From NCBI RefSeq assembly GCF_040412425.1, contig NC_089781.1, positions 52,671,227-52,735,226 on the forward strand: DNA of 64,000 nucleotides, given 5' to 3'. This stretch comes from Macrobrachium rosenbergii (taxonomy: Eukaryota; Arthropoda; Malacostraca; Decapoda; Palaemonidae). Position 1 is the stretch's first letter, and each line of letters opens with the position of its first letter. This document shows, piece by piece, positions 46,825-57,607 of this stretch. Under the pieces are notes generated by a model. It saw only the letters and a program-made list of their open reading frames with translations. It did no database searches and was not told the origin of the DNA. Made by a program: the position numbers and the translations under genes.

Positions 46825-48273
46825 ATGGATATGGCAATTAGGAAGAGAGGAGGTCATAAAGGATCTATTACCAAGTTGTTAAGAACTTACTTAAAGAGGT
46901 TTTAGCAAGAGAGGATAAGCTTGAAATAATTACCCTGAGCGATAATTTAAAGAGTAATTTAGATAAAATTGACAAATTGAATGAATCGATTTATGACCTA
47001 ATTACTGATGAAGAATTGACAAAGGAAATGGTTGCGGCTAACGATTATAGTCTTAATGTTTGCAGAGTAATTCACGAATTGCAAGAAGAACTAGACAAAA
47101 TGAAATTGTCTTCAGATGTAGGAAACGCTTAGGTGAAAGTAAACATCGGATTTCCTTGCCTGATATTGAACTACCGAAATTTGATGGGATCCTGCTAATT
47201 ATCATAAATTTCTGGTTTCGTTTGAGAGCTTAATATCGAAGTATAGTTTATCTAGTTTTGAAAAGTTTTCATATCTCTCGAAACAATTGACCGGACCAGC
47301 GAAAACGCTACTTGAATCTCTTTCGCTTAAAGACTTGAGTTATGAAGCGGCAGTTCAATTACTTAACGAGGCCTTTAGTGACACGCTTACTCAACAGTAT
47401 TCTGTCATTTCATCTCTTAGTAAACTCACTCTAAATAATGATGCTGTAGATGCATTTAAGTGGATAAGTCAAGCGCGAGTTATAAGAGATCAAGTTAGCA
47501 CATTAAAAATAGACGCAAGTATATTTGTCCAATATTTTTTGTGGAATAGCTTGTGTGATACATTTAAGAAAGAGGTCACGGCTATTACAGGTAAATCAAA
47601 ACCTAGTCTCGATGAGATAATGGATAGCGTTTTTGAGGCTAATGATAGGTTTGTGCAAGTTCAATCTAAGAAGGTGAATACAGTAAAACCGAAGGTATTA
47701 TCTTTGGCAACAAATGTAACTGACAAGCCTGATACTTCAAGATATAAGTGTAATCTGTGTTTCTATGATAAGGAACCGAATGCTGGGGACCATAGACTTA
47801 GTTTCTGCCCGAAATATACCGATCCGAAGAGTAGAGTCGATAGGCTTGAGGCTATAAACTGTTGCATTAAATGTGGATCTTTAGAACATATTAAGAATTG
47901 TAGGACTAAATTAAATCCTTGCCGTAGGTGCAATAAATTTCATATGTCCTATTTATGCTATCCAAGTCTTAAATCTGTGAAAAGTAAAGAAAAATCTAAG
48001 TTACAGATAGGCTCTCCGAACAAAGGTAAGAAAGTTGCTATAGGTAGCAAGAATACTTCTAACAATATGTTAACTGCTAATTATAATTCACAAATCCATA
48101 ATGACGTAATCCTTCCTACGGGGACAGTGTTCGTAAACAAGGATGGATGTAGAACTCCTTGGAGAGTCTTTAAAGATTTAGGATCGCAAGCTACCTTTGT
48201 GAAGGGTTCACCTGATATTCCTAACTGCAAGGTAATTGATAAGGTCAAACAACGTAAAGGGAATAAACTCTGA
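46825..48273 (+). pseudogene. Gag and start of protease of BEL/Pao
   Basis: ATG at 46825 (MDMAIRKRGGHKGSITKLL). Breaks at about 46900, 47131 and 47190; from 47287 it is open for 328 codons. LPKFDGDP-like sequence leads to HKFLVSFESLISK and LSYEAAVQLLNEAFSD (the capsid-like region shared by BEL gag proteins). Three cysteine/histidine clusters follow (CNLCFYDKEPNAGDHRLSFC; CCIKCGSLEHIKNC; CRRCNKFHMSYLC). The frame enters the protease at WRVFKDLGSQATFV, where D-L-G replaces D-T-G as in other BEL proteins. Confidence 0.88.
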
Positions 48274-48940
48274 GAAAACGCATGATTCCTTTTTAGTTGA
48301 GTTTCCCGTCGATATACCGGGTCAAGGTGAACAGGTGATTAGAGCAGTTTGTCTAGAGACCATTCGGACGGCCATAGACGTTCCTGGACCAAAATCCGTC
48401 GTAAATCATTTCAACAGCAAAGGCTACAGGTTAGCAGATATCAATTTGGGTAAGGTTAAAGATAGAGTAGACAATATATCTATATTGTTGGGCAGTGACC
48501 AAAATCATATTTTTCCACTCGTTCAGCATAATTTCTCTGAAATGGGTAAACCGCCTTCGACTTATTTTAATACACCCTCTGGAATTATGTTGGCGGGTAG
48601 TGTGTCTCGATATTTGAGTAATATTAATAGTTTGCCGAAATTTAAGCACGATAAGCCCATATGACTAGAATGCAGTTCAATTAGTTCTTTGCTTAAAGAG
48701 AAAAATGATTTTGACTACTCAAAGATTCAACAGGCTACAGAAGATTGTTTGGACGATATGTTAAATTCTCTGCTTAATATTCATGATGATACCAGAAATA
48801 CTAGTGTTACAGAAGAAGAAACTGATTTAGTTAATAATGTTTTGTCAAGCATAGAAGTTGATAAAGAGTCTGGACGGTTAATTATGCCTTGTCTTTGGAA
48901 AAAGAAATTGCACCTCTTTTATTTCCAAATTACAATTTAG
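48236..48940 (+). pseudogene. Protease C-terminal part and linker of BEL/Pao
   Basis: It continues the protease in another frame: DSFLVEFPVDIPGQGEQVIR, AIDVPGPKSVVNHF, then YRLADINLG and NISILLGSDQNHIF, the region of the second half of BEL proteases (LLGxDxxxxF). A TGA at 48662-48664 interrupts HDKPI, and the same frame continues with LECSSISSLLKEKNDFDYSK to 48940. The frameshift at about 48270 separates it from gag. Confidence 0.82.
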
Positions 48941-48959
48941 CTAAGAGTATTTTAAATTC

Positions 48960-49671
48960 TCAGAGAAAGAAACTTTCCCCGAGAAATTGAAAGAGTATGA
49001 TGAGGTTATCCATCAACAATTAATGGATGGGATCATAGAACGTATTGATAACATAGCCGCCTATTCTAGAGATAATGACGCATCATTTTTGGCTCATAAT
49101 GCAGTTTTTCGGGAGAACGTTGAATCCACTAAGTGCAGAGTAGTCTTCTTATCCAATTTGGGTGAAAATACTGGTGCTAGGTCTGTCTCATAACCAATGT
49201 TCACAAGTAGGACCTAACTTAAATAATAAAATTCAAGTAGCGACATTACTTCTTCGTTTTGATAAGTTTTTAGTAACTTTTGACTTGAAGAAAGCATTTT
49301 TACAGCTATTACTTAGAAGGGAAGACACCGATAAGTTGTTTCTTTGGTTCAAAGATGTGTCCAAGGGTGATTTTTCTATCATTGGGTATAGATTTTGTAG
49401 AGTACCATTTGGAATGCGATTTTCGCCGTTCTTGTTAATGCTTGGACTTTACTATATTTTGATTCTTAATGCAAGTGACGAAGATCCTGAGTTAACAGAG
49501 ATTAGGAAGTCCTTATATGATTTATCATGTATGGATAATTTGTCCTATACTTCTAACAGTGAGGATGATCTTATCAAGGCTTTGAAATTAGCTACTGAAG
49601 TATTTAATAAGTATGGGTTCGAATTGCAACAGTTCAATACAAATTCACCGAACGTAAGCAAGCAGTATTAG
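48960..49671 (+). pseudogene. Reverse transcriptase of BEL/Pao
   Basis: AHNAVFRENVESTKCRVVF (48095+1000 region, 49090-49150) is the BEL finger motif (HxxVxxxxxxTTKxRxVF). After a frameshift at about 49170 comes SHNQCSQVGPNLNNKIQVA. FLVTFDLKKAFLQLLL is motif A, then DFSIIGYRFCRVPFGMRFSP motif B, and LSCMDNLSYTSNSEDD motif C with C-M-D-N. The last position, D to N, is seen in some BEL lineages, so it may be normal for this group. Ends at 49671. Confidence 0.86.
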
Positions 49672-49674
49672 AGT

Positions 49675-50621
49675 GAAAAGGATTGTGAGAAATTGTTTGG
49701 TCTTTACTGGGATACGAAGAATGATACTATTAAAACACGTAAACTGTACTTGGATCCCACAGCCAACACTAAAAGGAAAGTCCTAAGCACTTTTCAATCT
49801 AATTTTGATCCCTTTGGTATAAACATTCCTATCTTGAATAGAGCAAGATTATTTTTGCATACGCTTCAAATATAGTAAAATACGCTGGGATGATCAGTTG
49901 ACTCCAGAGCAGCGTAAAGAATGGGGAAAAATCTCTAAGCAAATAAATAAGAGCAACGAAGTGGTTGTTAACCGCTCAATAGGGGACCGAGAGAGTGTGT
50001 ATAATTTGGTTGTCTATGCAGATGCTAGTAAAGAACTTTTAGGTTGTGCAATTTATCTTCACGAAGTAATCACTTCTAATATGCATTTAGTTTTAGCGAA
50101 GAATTCCGTAATCTCTAAAAACCTAAAGAACTAAGTCCATTCCCGTTTTGGAACTTAGAGCTTTACATCTTGCTGTAAAAGCTAGTCTGGATTTATACGA
50201 CAATATTTCTTGTGCTGTTCGACCAATTAAGATAGATCAGATATATGCATTCACGGACTCGATGATTACCTTGAATTGGATAAAGTCAAAAGAGATAGAT
50301 TTTGGCAAAATTGAGAAGAATGTGTTAATAAATAATAGACTGAACGATATTTCTGGCTTGTGCGAGAAACATTCGGTAATTTTTTGTCATATAGACGGCA
50401 TTCGTAATCCTGCTGATGTTCTGACGAGGTGTGTATCAGAAAAAACTCTTCGTAATACATGTTTTCTGTCTGGTCCTAAATTTGTTGACAATATTGATTC
50501 CGAATTTAGAATTAGTGTTCCCTATCCAGACCAGAAACCTGTGCGTAGTTTTCCAGTTGAGGTTAATTTGTCTGAAGCCGAACCACTATTTCCGTTAACT
50601 AAGTTTTTCAAGCTTTTCTAA
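49675..50621 (+). pseudogene. RT-RNase H region of BEL/Pao
   Basis: LFGLYWDTKNDTIKTRKLYL (the conserved LGLxWD-type motif after BEL RT), LYLDPTANTKRKVLSTFQS, then after a stop near 49875 YNLVVYADASKELLGCAIYL (RNase H, first aspartate), and in a third frame LELRALHLAVKASLDL (glutamate), YAFTDSMITLNWIKSKEIDF (second aspartate) and HIDGIRNPADVLTRCVS (final aspartate). The three frames reflect two frameshifts. Confidence 0.85.
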
Positions 50622-50795
50622 AGCGGTGAAGGTTCTGAGTTACGTATTCAGGTTCGTGAATAATTTGAAGTTAAAGTGGAAATGTACACGTGGTGAGCCA
50701 GAGTCGTTACCAAATTCTGAAATGAATATTTATCGAGTTTTAAATACTTAATTTCGCAGGCACAGCTATCAACATTTAGAAATTCTTACGAATCA

Positions 50796-52394
50796 TTGTT
50801 AAAGAGAGAATGTACAGACCAGTTAGTGGTTCAGCTTAACCTTTTTCTGGACGAAGACAATATAATAAGAGTACAAAGTAAACTGAAGAACTTAAGAGCT
50901 TCTTATAGCGAGAAGTGTCCTATCCTATTAGCAAAGGATTGCCCTGTTGCAAAAAGCATTATTTGGGACATGCATGTTAGGACTGGTCATTCTGGTATAT
51001 ATAAGACTTTGAGTCTGCTAAGGAAGCAATTTTGGATAACTAATGGGTTTGTAACTGTTAAAGTATTGAATAATTGTCTGGTATGCAAGAGGTTGAATTC
51101 CCGTAATATAAAAATTAATCAAAATGCATACAGAGATTTTAGGATAAACCCTGATTCTATTCCATTTAGGAATATTTGTGTTGATCATTGTGGACCTTTT
51201 ATGGTCACAGATAGTGCAAAACAAAAGTCTAAGGTTTATGTACTCACAATTTCATGTTTATGGTCCAGAGCTGTTAACTTGGTGTTAAGTAGGTCAATGG
51301 AGAAGGCTTCTTTTCTCAGAGCTATACAGCTCCATATATTTGAGTATGGTATCCCTTCATTGATCGTTAGTGACAATGGTAGTCCAATTGTAGCTGGAGT
51401 TGAGCAAACTGTATCGTATTTAAACGACGCAGAAAGTATAGAGTTTTTGAAAAATATAATATTCGGGCTATGAAGTTTCACCCATATCCTGCTTATTCTC
51501 CTAAACTTGGTGGACTCGTCGAGTCAATGGTTAAACAAGTAAAGAGGATAATAACCTCCAGTATAAGAAATAACATTTTGGACTACTTTGATTCTGAATA
51601 TTAGTGAGAGTAAAATGCTTATTAATAAGCGACCTATTGCTTTTAAGTCTGCTTTGACTAAACTAGAGACGAACCATTGTGTTCCTGTACCTCTGACTCC
51701 AGAGATGGTTATAAAAGGTTATGATGTTCCTTGTGTTAGTATTATTCCTCAACTTAATTCTACTGAATTTGAAGAGTCGTGGGACTATACTGACGAAATA
51801 CTTAGAGATAATCAAAAGCTTTTGCTTTTTAAGTATAATAAGCTTAAGAAGGTTAGACATAATTTGGAGAAATTGTATAGAGAGGAATTTGTAGCCAATT
51901 TGTTACATCAGTCCATTGATCGGAAAGGTAGATATTCCAAGAAAGGACATACTCTATTGAAGGTTGGCGATTTGGTATGTATAAAGAGTAATTTCTCCAA
52001 ACCCTTTGATTACCCATTAGGAGTTGTATTAAAGATAGAGGTTAATGACCTAAATGAGGTTACTGCTGCTTACGTGCGTAAAGCTAATGGGGAAGTTGTC
52101 AGACGTCATGTCGACAACCTCATTTATTTAACGGAGACCTTTGATGGTCCGAGTGAAAGCCAGTCCAAAGAATCAGTTCCCACTGAACCACAGGTTCATA
52201 AGACCAGTGGAAACAGGGAAGCGGCTCGGTTATGCCAAGAGCGTAATAAAGCGCTTCTTGAAGCTGAAGAGAATGTGAGTATGGCTAGAGCTGTTGTTGC
52301 TTCTCCTGTAGATTTAAATGGGCAGGACAGTACACCTTGTCATGCTTGTTTAAAACTGCTATCTGAATGGCAGTTGCAAGTTTTGTTTTTATGA
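50796..52394 (+). pseudogene. Integrase and C-terminal domain of BEL/Pao
   Basis: DMHVRTGHSGIYKTLSLLRK and NNCLVCKRLN form the HHCC domain. FRNICVDHCGPFMVTDSAKQ carries the first catalytic D, LIVSDNGSPIVAG the second, and (after a frame break near 51473) HPYPAYSPKLGGLVESMVKQ the glutamate. From 51588 the C-terminal part includes LINKRPIAFKSA, WDYTDEILRDNQKLLLFKYN and the beta-barrel-like tail LLKVGDLVCIKSNFSKPFDY to VVRRHVDNLIYL, typical of BEL integrases. A hydrophilic tail ends at 52394. Confidence 0.88.
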
Positions 52395-52510
52395 TTGTAA
52401 TATTTTGAGTATTCACGGGATGTAGGCTCGACGCTGTCCTAGTGGATACAAACATTATTTGTATATATTTTTGTTTCACAGATGTTAATTTGTTCACCTC
52501 GGGCGGCCAG

Positions 52511-53547
52511 TGTACAAAAATAATAATTTTAAGTATCTTCCCGAATAAGGAAAGATTTTTCTTTTAAAGTTAAACTTTTTCCCCTTGGAAACTTTTGAGC
52601 TTCTCACAAGAAAGCGCTCATCCAGATTCCTTGACAAGGACGCTGGAAGGGTAAATATTGGATTGTAGAAAACCTTCATCCAGATTCCTTGCCAGGGACG
52701 CTAAAAGGTAACTTCAAGATATGAAGTACCCTACTCTGGCAGTACAAGTACAAGCACAAGTACCAAGGCAAACAGTTGTTGGTATCACTTACCAGATAGC
52801 AGCAAATACAGCTGCTTTGTGCTCCCTGCCCCCCATCTCTGGAGCATTTCTGCCTCAAGATAGTGCACGCGCTGACTGTGGTGAACAAACTTTATGAACT
52901 CTCTTTTAAACATGTGTAATTAACTGTGGATGATTTGTTTGAGGTACTGCGTCAGAGATATGGAGCGTGAGTCCAGATCCTGCTAACTACCCGCCCTGAT
53001 GAAGCTAGCAAGGCCTCAAAGTTATAGTGCTCCATCAACTTCTTCAGTTTCATGGATTAACTTTCGTAAAGTGCTTCGTCAGCCTCTGTTTGGGTGAGTA
53101 AAACAAAAGTTTCCAAGGTGCTTTGTTATACCAGTTGGGTAGTAGACATTGCTTTTGCTTTGGCCGATCATTGTCAAAAGGCCCCATGAAAAATCTTTCC
53201 TTATTTATCACTAGCTTTAAACTCAATTGAGTTAAAAGGTCGAAAGTGCTTTTTTAATTTGCTTGAACTGTGTTTAATTGATCACAAGTGAAGTTAACAA
53301 TTTCTTAGAAGTAACTGAACTTTTCCTTTGATTATAGGTAACGTTACTTTTTTCGCTGAATGTGAAGTGGGTCCTGGAAGAGACAGAAACGCATTTGTCG
53401 AGCTGACAAAAAGTGCAGTGCCAATTTTAATAAAAATAATTATATAATTATTGGTCTTAGTCTTTCTTTCCCATTCACCCCTATTCCACACCTGTTTATA
53501 TTTGTATTGTATAGTAACTTTGATGGAATATTGTTTTATTCAGTGAA
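52511..53547 (+). repeat. 3' LTR of BEL/Pao
   Basis: 1037 bases, matching 45396-46432 with scattered single-base differences. Preceded by CACCTCGGGCGGCCAG, a weak polypurine-like tract. Followed by the ATAAT duplication. Confidence 0.95.
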
Positions 53548-54460
53548 ATAATAGGGGCTATAGTATAAGAACATAAGAAAAACATTGTTGATGTCTTAGA
53601 AGCTTTAAAGCAACATGGTATGAAATTTAATCTAGACAAATGTAAATTTTTCCAGCAGGAAGTTGAAAATCTGGGACACATAGTAACATCCAAAGGCAAT
53701 AGCCTAAGCCCTGTGCCAATTAAGGAATTCTAGCAACCAAAGAATGCCAAAGAAGTAGCCAGCTTTCTCGGGCTTGGGGGTTATTACTGTGAATTCATTA
53801 AAATTTTTGGCTGAATAATGAGACCATTGGATTCATTGACAAAGCAGTCAGATTTTCATTGGGAGCAGGATGAAGAAATAGCTTTTCAGGAATTAAGGAT
53901 TTCACTCACTAGTAATGAACTATTGGCTTATCCAAAGTTTGATTGACCATTTCTAGTAACCGCCAACACAAGCAGTGTAGCTATTGGTGGAGTGATTTCT
54001 CAGGTTGATGATGCAGGGAATGGAAAAGGAAAACTGCTTTGTTTTGCATCATGAGCATTAAAAGGAACAGAGAGGCATTATAATACCTTTGATAGAGAGG
54101 TATTGGCAATTCTATGGATGCTGGAGAGACACTGCTACTTTTTGCTGGGGCATAAAGTCAAAATATACACCGATCATTGCCCACAGAGATTTATTCAAGA
54201 AAGGGGAGTTAACTTCTCGACAAGCTCGTTGGATCGAGTGGCTGTTAGAGTTTGACACTGTGGGGACTGAATATATAGCATGGAAAAGAAATAAAGTAGC
54301 AGATGTTCTCTCCAGGAGTGACATAGTTGGAGCTACAACTCGAGCCACAAGAGAAAGGAACAACGACGAAATCGGTGGTATACCTCAGATGCACCTGTCA
54401 GTGAGTCACATAGAAAACGGGAACAACTCAATGACTCAAGGACAGGGATAGAAAACAGAG
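53548..54460 (+). pseudogene. Gypsy D: end of RT and RNase H
   Basis: Resumes immediately after the ATAAT duplication with EHKKNIVDVLEALKQHGMKF, NLDKCKFFQQEVENLGHIVT (RT thumb), ASFLGLGGYYCEFIKIFG (the FLGxxxYYRxFI motif), then RNase H: TANTSSVAIGGVISQ (first catalytic D replaced by N), HYNTFDREVLAI (glutamate), VKIYTDHCPQ (aspartate) and VADVLSR at the end (about 54297-54317). At least four stops (near 53733, 53815, 53944, 54052). Confidence 0.85.
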
Positions 54461-54599
54461 GTGTGAGTCGGGCATGAACCTCCCTTCACCCTCCAGCCAG
54501 CTGTCAGAGTACTAAAGGTGGTTCTTCAGGGGGAACTGCGCATGAATGCCCTGAGAGAGAATTTGCAATTGCTTTGTGTGGCTGGAGTGTGGAGGAGGC

Positions 54600-55161
54600 A
54601 AGAAGGCCCAGAAGCCCAAAACCTGGATTGAGCAGGTTAAGGCTTGTGTAAGAGGTACAAGTAAGGAGTTCCCAGATTTCCTAATTGTGCCAAGAGATAT
54701 GTTCTTCATTGAAGAAGATATCTTATATGTAAATATGAGAAGAGAAGGCATCATTCTTCCTCCATCTTTGGTAGAGAAAGCCATCCACATAATACATGTA
54801 AGTCCCTATGCAAGGCATGTAGGTACAGAGAGGTCCCTAAAAAGGGCACAAGAATAATTTTTTGGCTAGGGATGAAAAAAGACATTGTAAACTCATCACT
54901 AATGCCAAATTTGTAATAGCATGAAGAATCATAGACATACCATTCTAAAGACTCGAATGTGGCCAGTAGTACCAGTCAAATTTGCAAGAGTGCACACTGA
55001 CGTGGTCGGACCCTTCCCCGGAGGGAATGGGCAATTCAGGTATGTGTGTGTGATGGTGGATGTGTTCATGACGCGATATACGCACACATATATGATGGTG
55101 AATAAATCGGCGGTATCGGTTGTCAGAGCTTTGAGTTCATTCTTAGTAAAGTTCGGCTGTC
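54600..55161 (+). pseudogene. Integrase of Gypsy D, part 1
   Basis: EQVKACVRGTSKEFPDFLIV leads to GIILPPSLVEKAIHIIHVSP and YARHVGTERSLKRAQE (the histidines of HHCC). After a frame break CQICNSMKNHR supplies the cysteines. VPVKFARVHTDVVGPFPGGN carries the first catalytic aspartate and VSVVRALSSFLVKFGCPG reaches the point where the 475-bp element is inserted. Confidence 0.82.
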
Positions 55162-55165
55162 CCGG

Positions 55166-55640
55166 TGTAGCAGGAAATTATTCCCCCCTGACTGGAATGC
55201 CCCCCGGGAAAATTAGCCGAGGATTGATTTCCCCCCGGGAATAACAGCCCAGGCTGTTTTTCCCCCGGGGGGAATTTTGGACCTGGGATATATTTCCCCC
55301 CTCTAGGCCATTTCTCCCCCCTACATGTATCCACCTTCGCGGCGTGTTTAGTACAAGCCCGTTGGGGATTTCCGTAGAAACATAAAGAAAAGACTGTAAA
55401 TAACAAATATAATGACCCCCAAGAGGTAGTTTAGTCGTGATGATAATTATCCTGTGTGGCAGGCTGTCGTTGCTACACGTCGCCACCATAGCCATACTCT
55501 TGTAACAGTTGTGGGGTTGGGGGAATCTTGGCCCAGAGGGAGGAATATTATCCTGGGACGAAATTCCCGCAGGGGGAAAGATATCCTGGGCCATATTTCC
55601 CCCGGGGGGAATTTTGGACAGGGGGAAATACAGACTTACA
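55166..55640. mobile_element. 475-bp GC-rich insertion with CCCCCGGGGG motifs
   Basis: It interrupts the Gypsy D integrase. CCGG is present on both sides (55162-55165 and 55641-55644), and removing 55166-55640 plus one CCGG restores the flanking integrase frame, so I read CCGG as a 4-bp target duplication. The ends are TGTAGC and CTTACA, giving short TGTA inverted ends. Inside, C- and G-runs recur: CCCCCGGGGGGAATTTTGG appears twice in an exact 24-bp direct repeat (55259-55282 and 55596-55619), with more distant variants on both sides. No coding motif; open frames across it are composition artefacts. Family unknown. Confidence 0.8.
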
Positions 55641-55644
55641 CCGG

Positions 55645-56280
55645 TACGTAAATCAGTGACAATGGACATGAATTCATTAATGAAGCGATAAAAAACTAAC
55701 AATGTTGAACATAGAGCATTTCATGATAGCCTTTTACTGGCATTCAGCCAATGGGTTAGTTGAATCCCATAGTATAGGTAACAAATATTTTAAAATATTT
55801 AGTAGCGGACAGTCCGAATCATTGGGTGGAGATGTTGCCAATGGCAGAACTTGCGCTTAATGTGGAGTATGACAGCTCCATAAGAGGTAACCCATATTTC
55901 TTAGTGTATGGACAGGACCCGTCATTGCTGTATGCTGTGATCATGGACCCTAGAACTTTACCGTTACACAGCATCAAGCAATACCAGGTGGTGTTTTGTA
56001 ACCTGACCTGGAGAGTGTTTCAGACAATGTAGATGCTTTTGTTGAGGTCCAATGAAAAGTATCAGACAAAATATGATCAACGGCTTCGCAAGTGACTGTC
56101 TAAGATACAAATAAGGACAGAATCTATTTGAAAAGGCTGAAACCGAGGAAACATAAACTTGAACCTGCCTACTTGTGGCTGTACTGTGTGAAAAAATTAA
56201 AAATGACACCACAGTGATCCGGCACATTAAAACTGGGGCTCAAGGCGAGCACCACCTATTGCACATGCGTCCCGTCAGAG
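55645..56280 (+). pseudogene. Integrase of Gypsy D, part 2
   Basis: ISDNGHEFINEAIK holds the second catalytic aspartate directly after the insertion. WHSANG-LVES-like sequence near 55740-55765 holds the glutamate region. MLPMAELALNVEYDSSIRGN, then PYFLVYGQDPSLLY (55826-55930), is the conserved post-catalytic block. The C-terminal beta-barrel is degraded. Stops are frequent. Confidence 0.8.
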
Positions 56281-56340
56281 AAGATAACTAGATGTGGCAC
56301 ATGAATAAGCTGGTACCCCCTTTCCCGGGGCATCCAGGCT

Positions 56341-57170
56341 ATCTGGGGGAGGAGAGTGATGATGACATGCATGCCTGTCTATGGGTCATTAGTAGTGCAC
56401 CCGAAGTGCATACGGACAAAAGTTACAAATATTGGTGTCATGTTCTGTTGTGAAAAGAAAATATTATATTTGTCTGTGTAATTGCCATCTTATATCATAA
56501 AAGTATCTATGTACTTGCATTCCATATTCTTTTGTTTCATCTTTTGTGATTGATTTTATTCATGTGTATTTGAAGTCATTTGTTCTTTTATTTCATTTCT
56601 TTAATTACTGATTTTATTCATGTCTATTTGATGTCATTTGTTCTTTTTATTTCATTTTTTGTGATTGATTTTATTCATGTCTGTTTGATGTTATTTGTGC
56701 TGTGTCAAATAACTAGATTCTAGAGTCTTTATTACTGATGCGTTGTTATTCTATAACATCGCTTTGGTTTGCTACTGTACAAAAACTATAAATGTTGGAC
56801 TGTGACTTTTAAAAATTCTGTCATTTTGATGTTGATAATAATTGTTTTTTTTTTTTATTGAACTGCAGGTTATGGCACTCCAAATTTTTTTTAAAATGTA
56901 TGTTTTAATGTGTGGAGCTAAAATTATTATTTCATTAGAACAGCTATGTAATCCTGTTTCATAAAAAAATCATTAGTGCATTGTGATTCGTGGAATTCAT
57001 AAACTGTAATTGGCCAATAGTAACCACGCAGTTTGACCTTGGCTTGATAATTCTAATTTTGTTTGCATGAACTACTGGTAACATTCATCGGATAGTGTGG
57101 TACTCAAATGTCAGTGTGCAAATAATAGAAAAAAAATATATAAAAAGTAGTGTCGTGAATTCTGCGGAAG
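56341..57170 (+). repeat. Polypurine tract and probable 3' LTR of Gypsy D
   Basis: CTGGGGGAGGAGAG (to 56356) is a good polypurine tract and is followed by TGATGATGACATGC, a plausible LTR start. The sequence after it is non-coding, T-rich, and contains three imperfect copies of a unit around GATTGATTTTATTCATGT (56550, 56612, 56668). The right end is uncertain because no 5' LTR is available for comparison. Confidence 0.6.
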
Positions 57171-57189
57171 GCAGATCTTTAAGGGGTGA

Positions 57190-57347
57190 ACTGATCCATA
57201 AGTGTTTTATAAGAAACCCTTCACCAGACCGCCATGTGCTCTGTGATTCTTTGTGATCAAGACGCAATGGAAAACCAGCACCGGCCCTCTACGTGCCTTT
57301 GTGATCAGGGTATAATGGACAAATACGGCTGGTTTCCAAGGTGCCAT
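57190..57347 (+). repeat. Dispersed repeat R1, copy 2
   Basis: Matches 39459-39612 in order and orientation with many substitutions. It ends just before the 3' terminus of LINE-A copy 3. Confidence 0.85.
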
Positions 57348-57607
57348 GGTATCACTGTGCAATGAGCCTACTGATTGATTATGAAATTTAGGTCTTAAAG
57401 ACCAAGCGCCGGAACCCATCAAGATTATTCAGCGCTGTAATGAAGGTGAAATATATAAATTAATAATCTGATTGATAATGAATATGTGAATGATGACATA
57501 CCAGTAAAATTCAGTGTTAAAATATGAACGCAAAAAATGAAGAATGATATTGGATAGAACCAACAAAAAATAAATATATATTACACTTTTATATACAAAA
57601 TATATAC

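Larger units (their letters stand above)
45396..53547 (+). mobile_element. Complete BEL/Pao retrotransposon nested in Gypsy D
   Basis: 8152 bases with LTRs of equal length (1037 bases each), a perfect tRNA-Lys-type primer-binding site, gag-PR-RT-RNH-INT in order, and a 5-bp duplication of the target. RT has the BEL-type Y/C-M-D-N site and the protease the BEL-type D-L-G-S-Q motif. LTRs differ only at scattered bases, so insertion is recent relative to Gypsy D. Coding frames nevertheless hold several stops and frameshifts. Confidence 0.95.
44005..57170 (+). mobile_element. Ty3/Gypsy element D, host of two nested insertions
   Basis: Plus-strand protease (about 44130), RT part 1 (44940-45395), then a BEL/Pao element, then RT part 2 (53548-53800), RNase H (53930-54330), integrase part 1 (54600-55165), a 475-bp GC-rich insertion, integrase part 2 (55645-56280) and a polypurine tract with a probable 3' LTR from 56357. 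The 5' LTR and most of gag are missing, cut off at the junction with the Tx1-like LINE. Multiple stops make it the oldest layer of this nest. Confidence 0.88.

Noticed and set aside
55178..55702. 174-codon minus-strand frame rich in proline and glycine
   Set aside because: It follows the CCCCCGGGGG blocks of an insertion and has no family motif; the plus strand there is Gypsy integrase flanking sequence.
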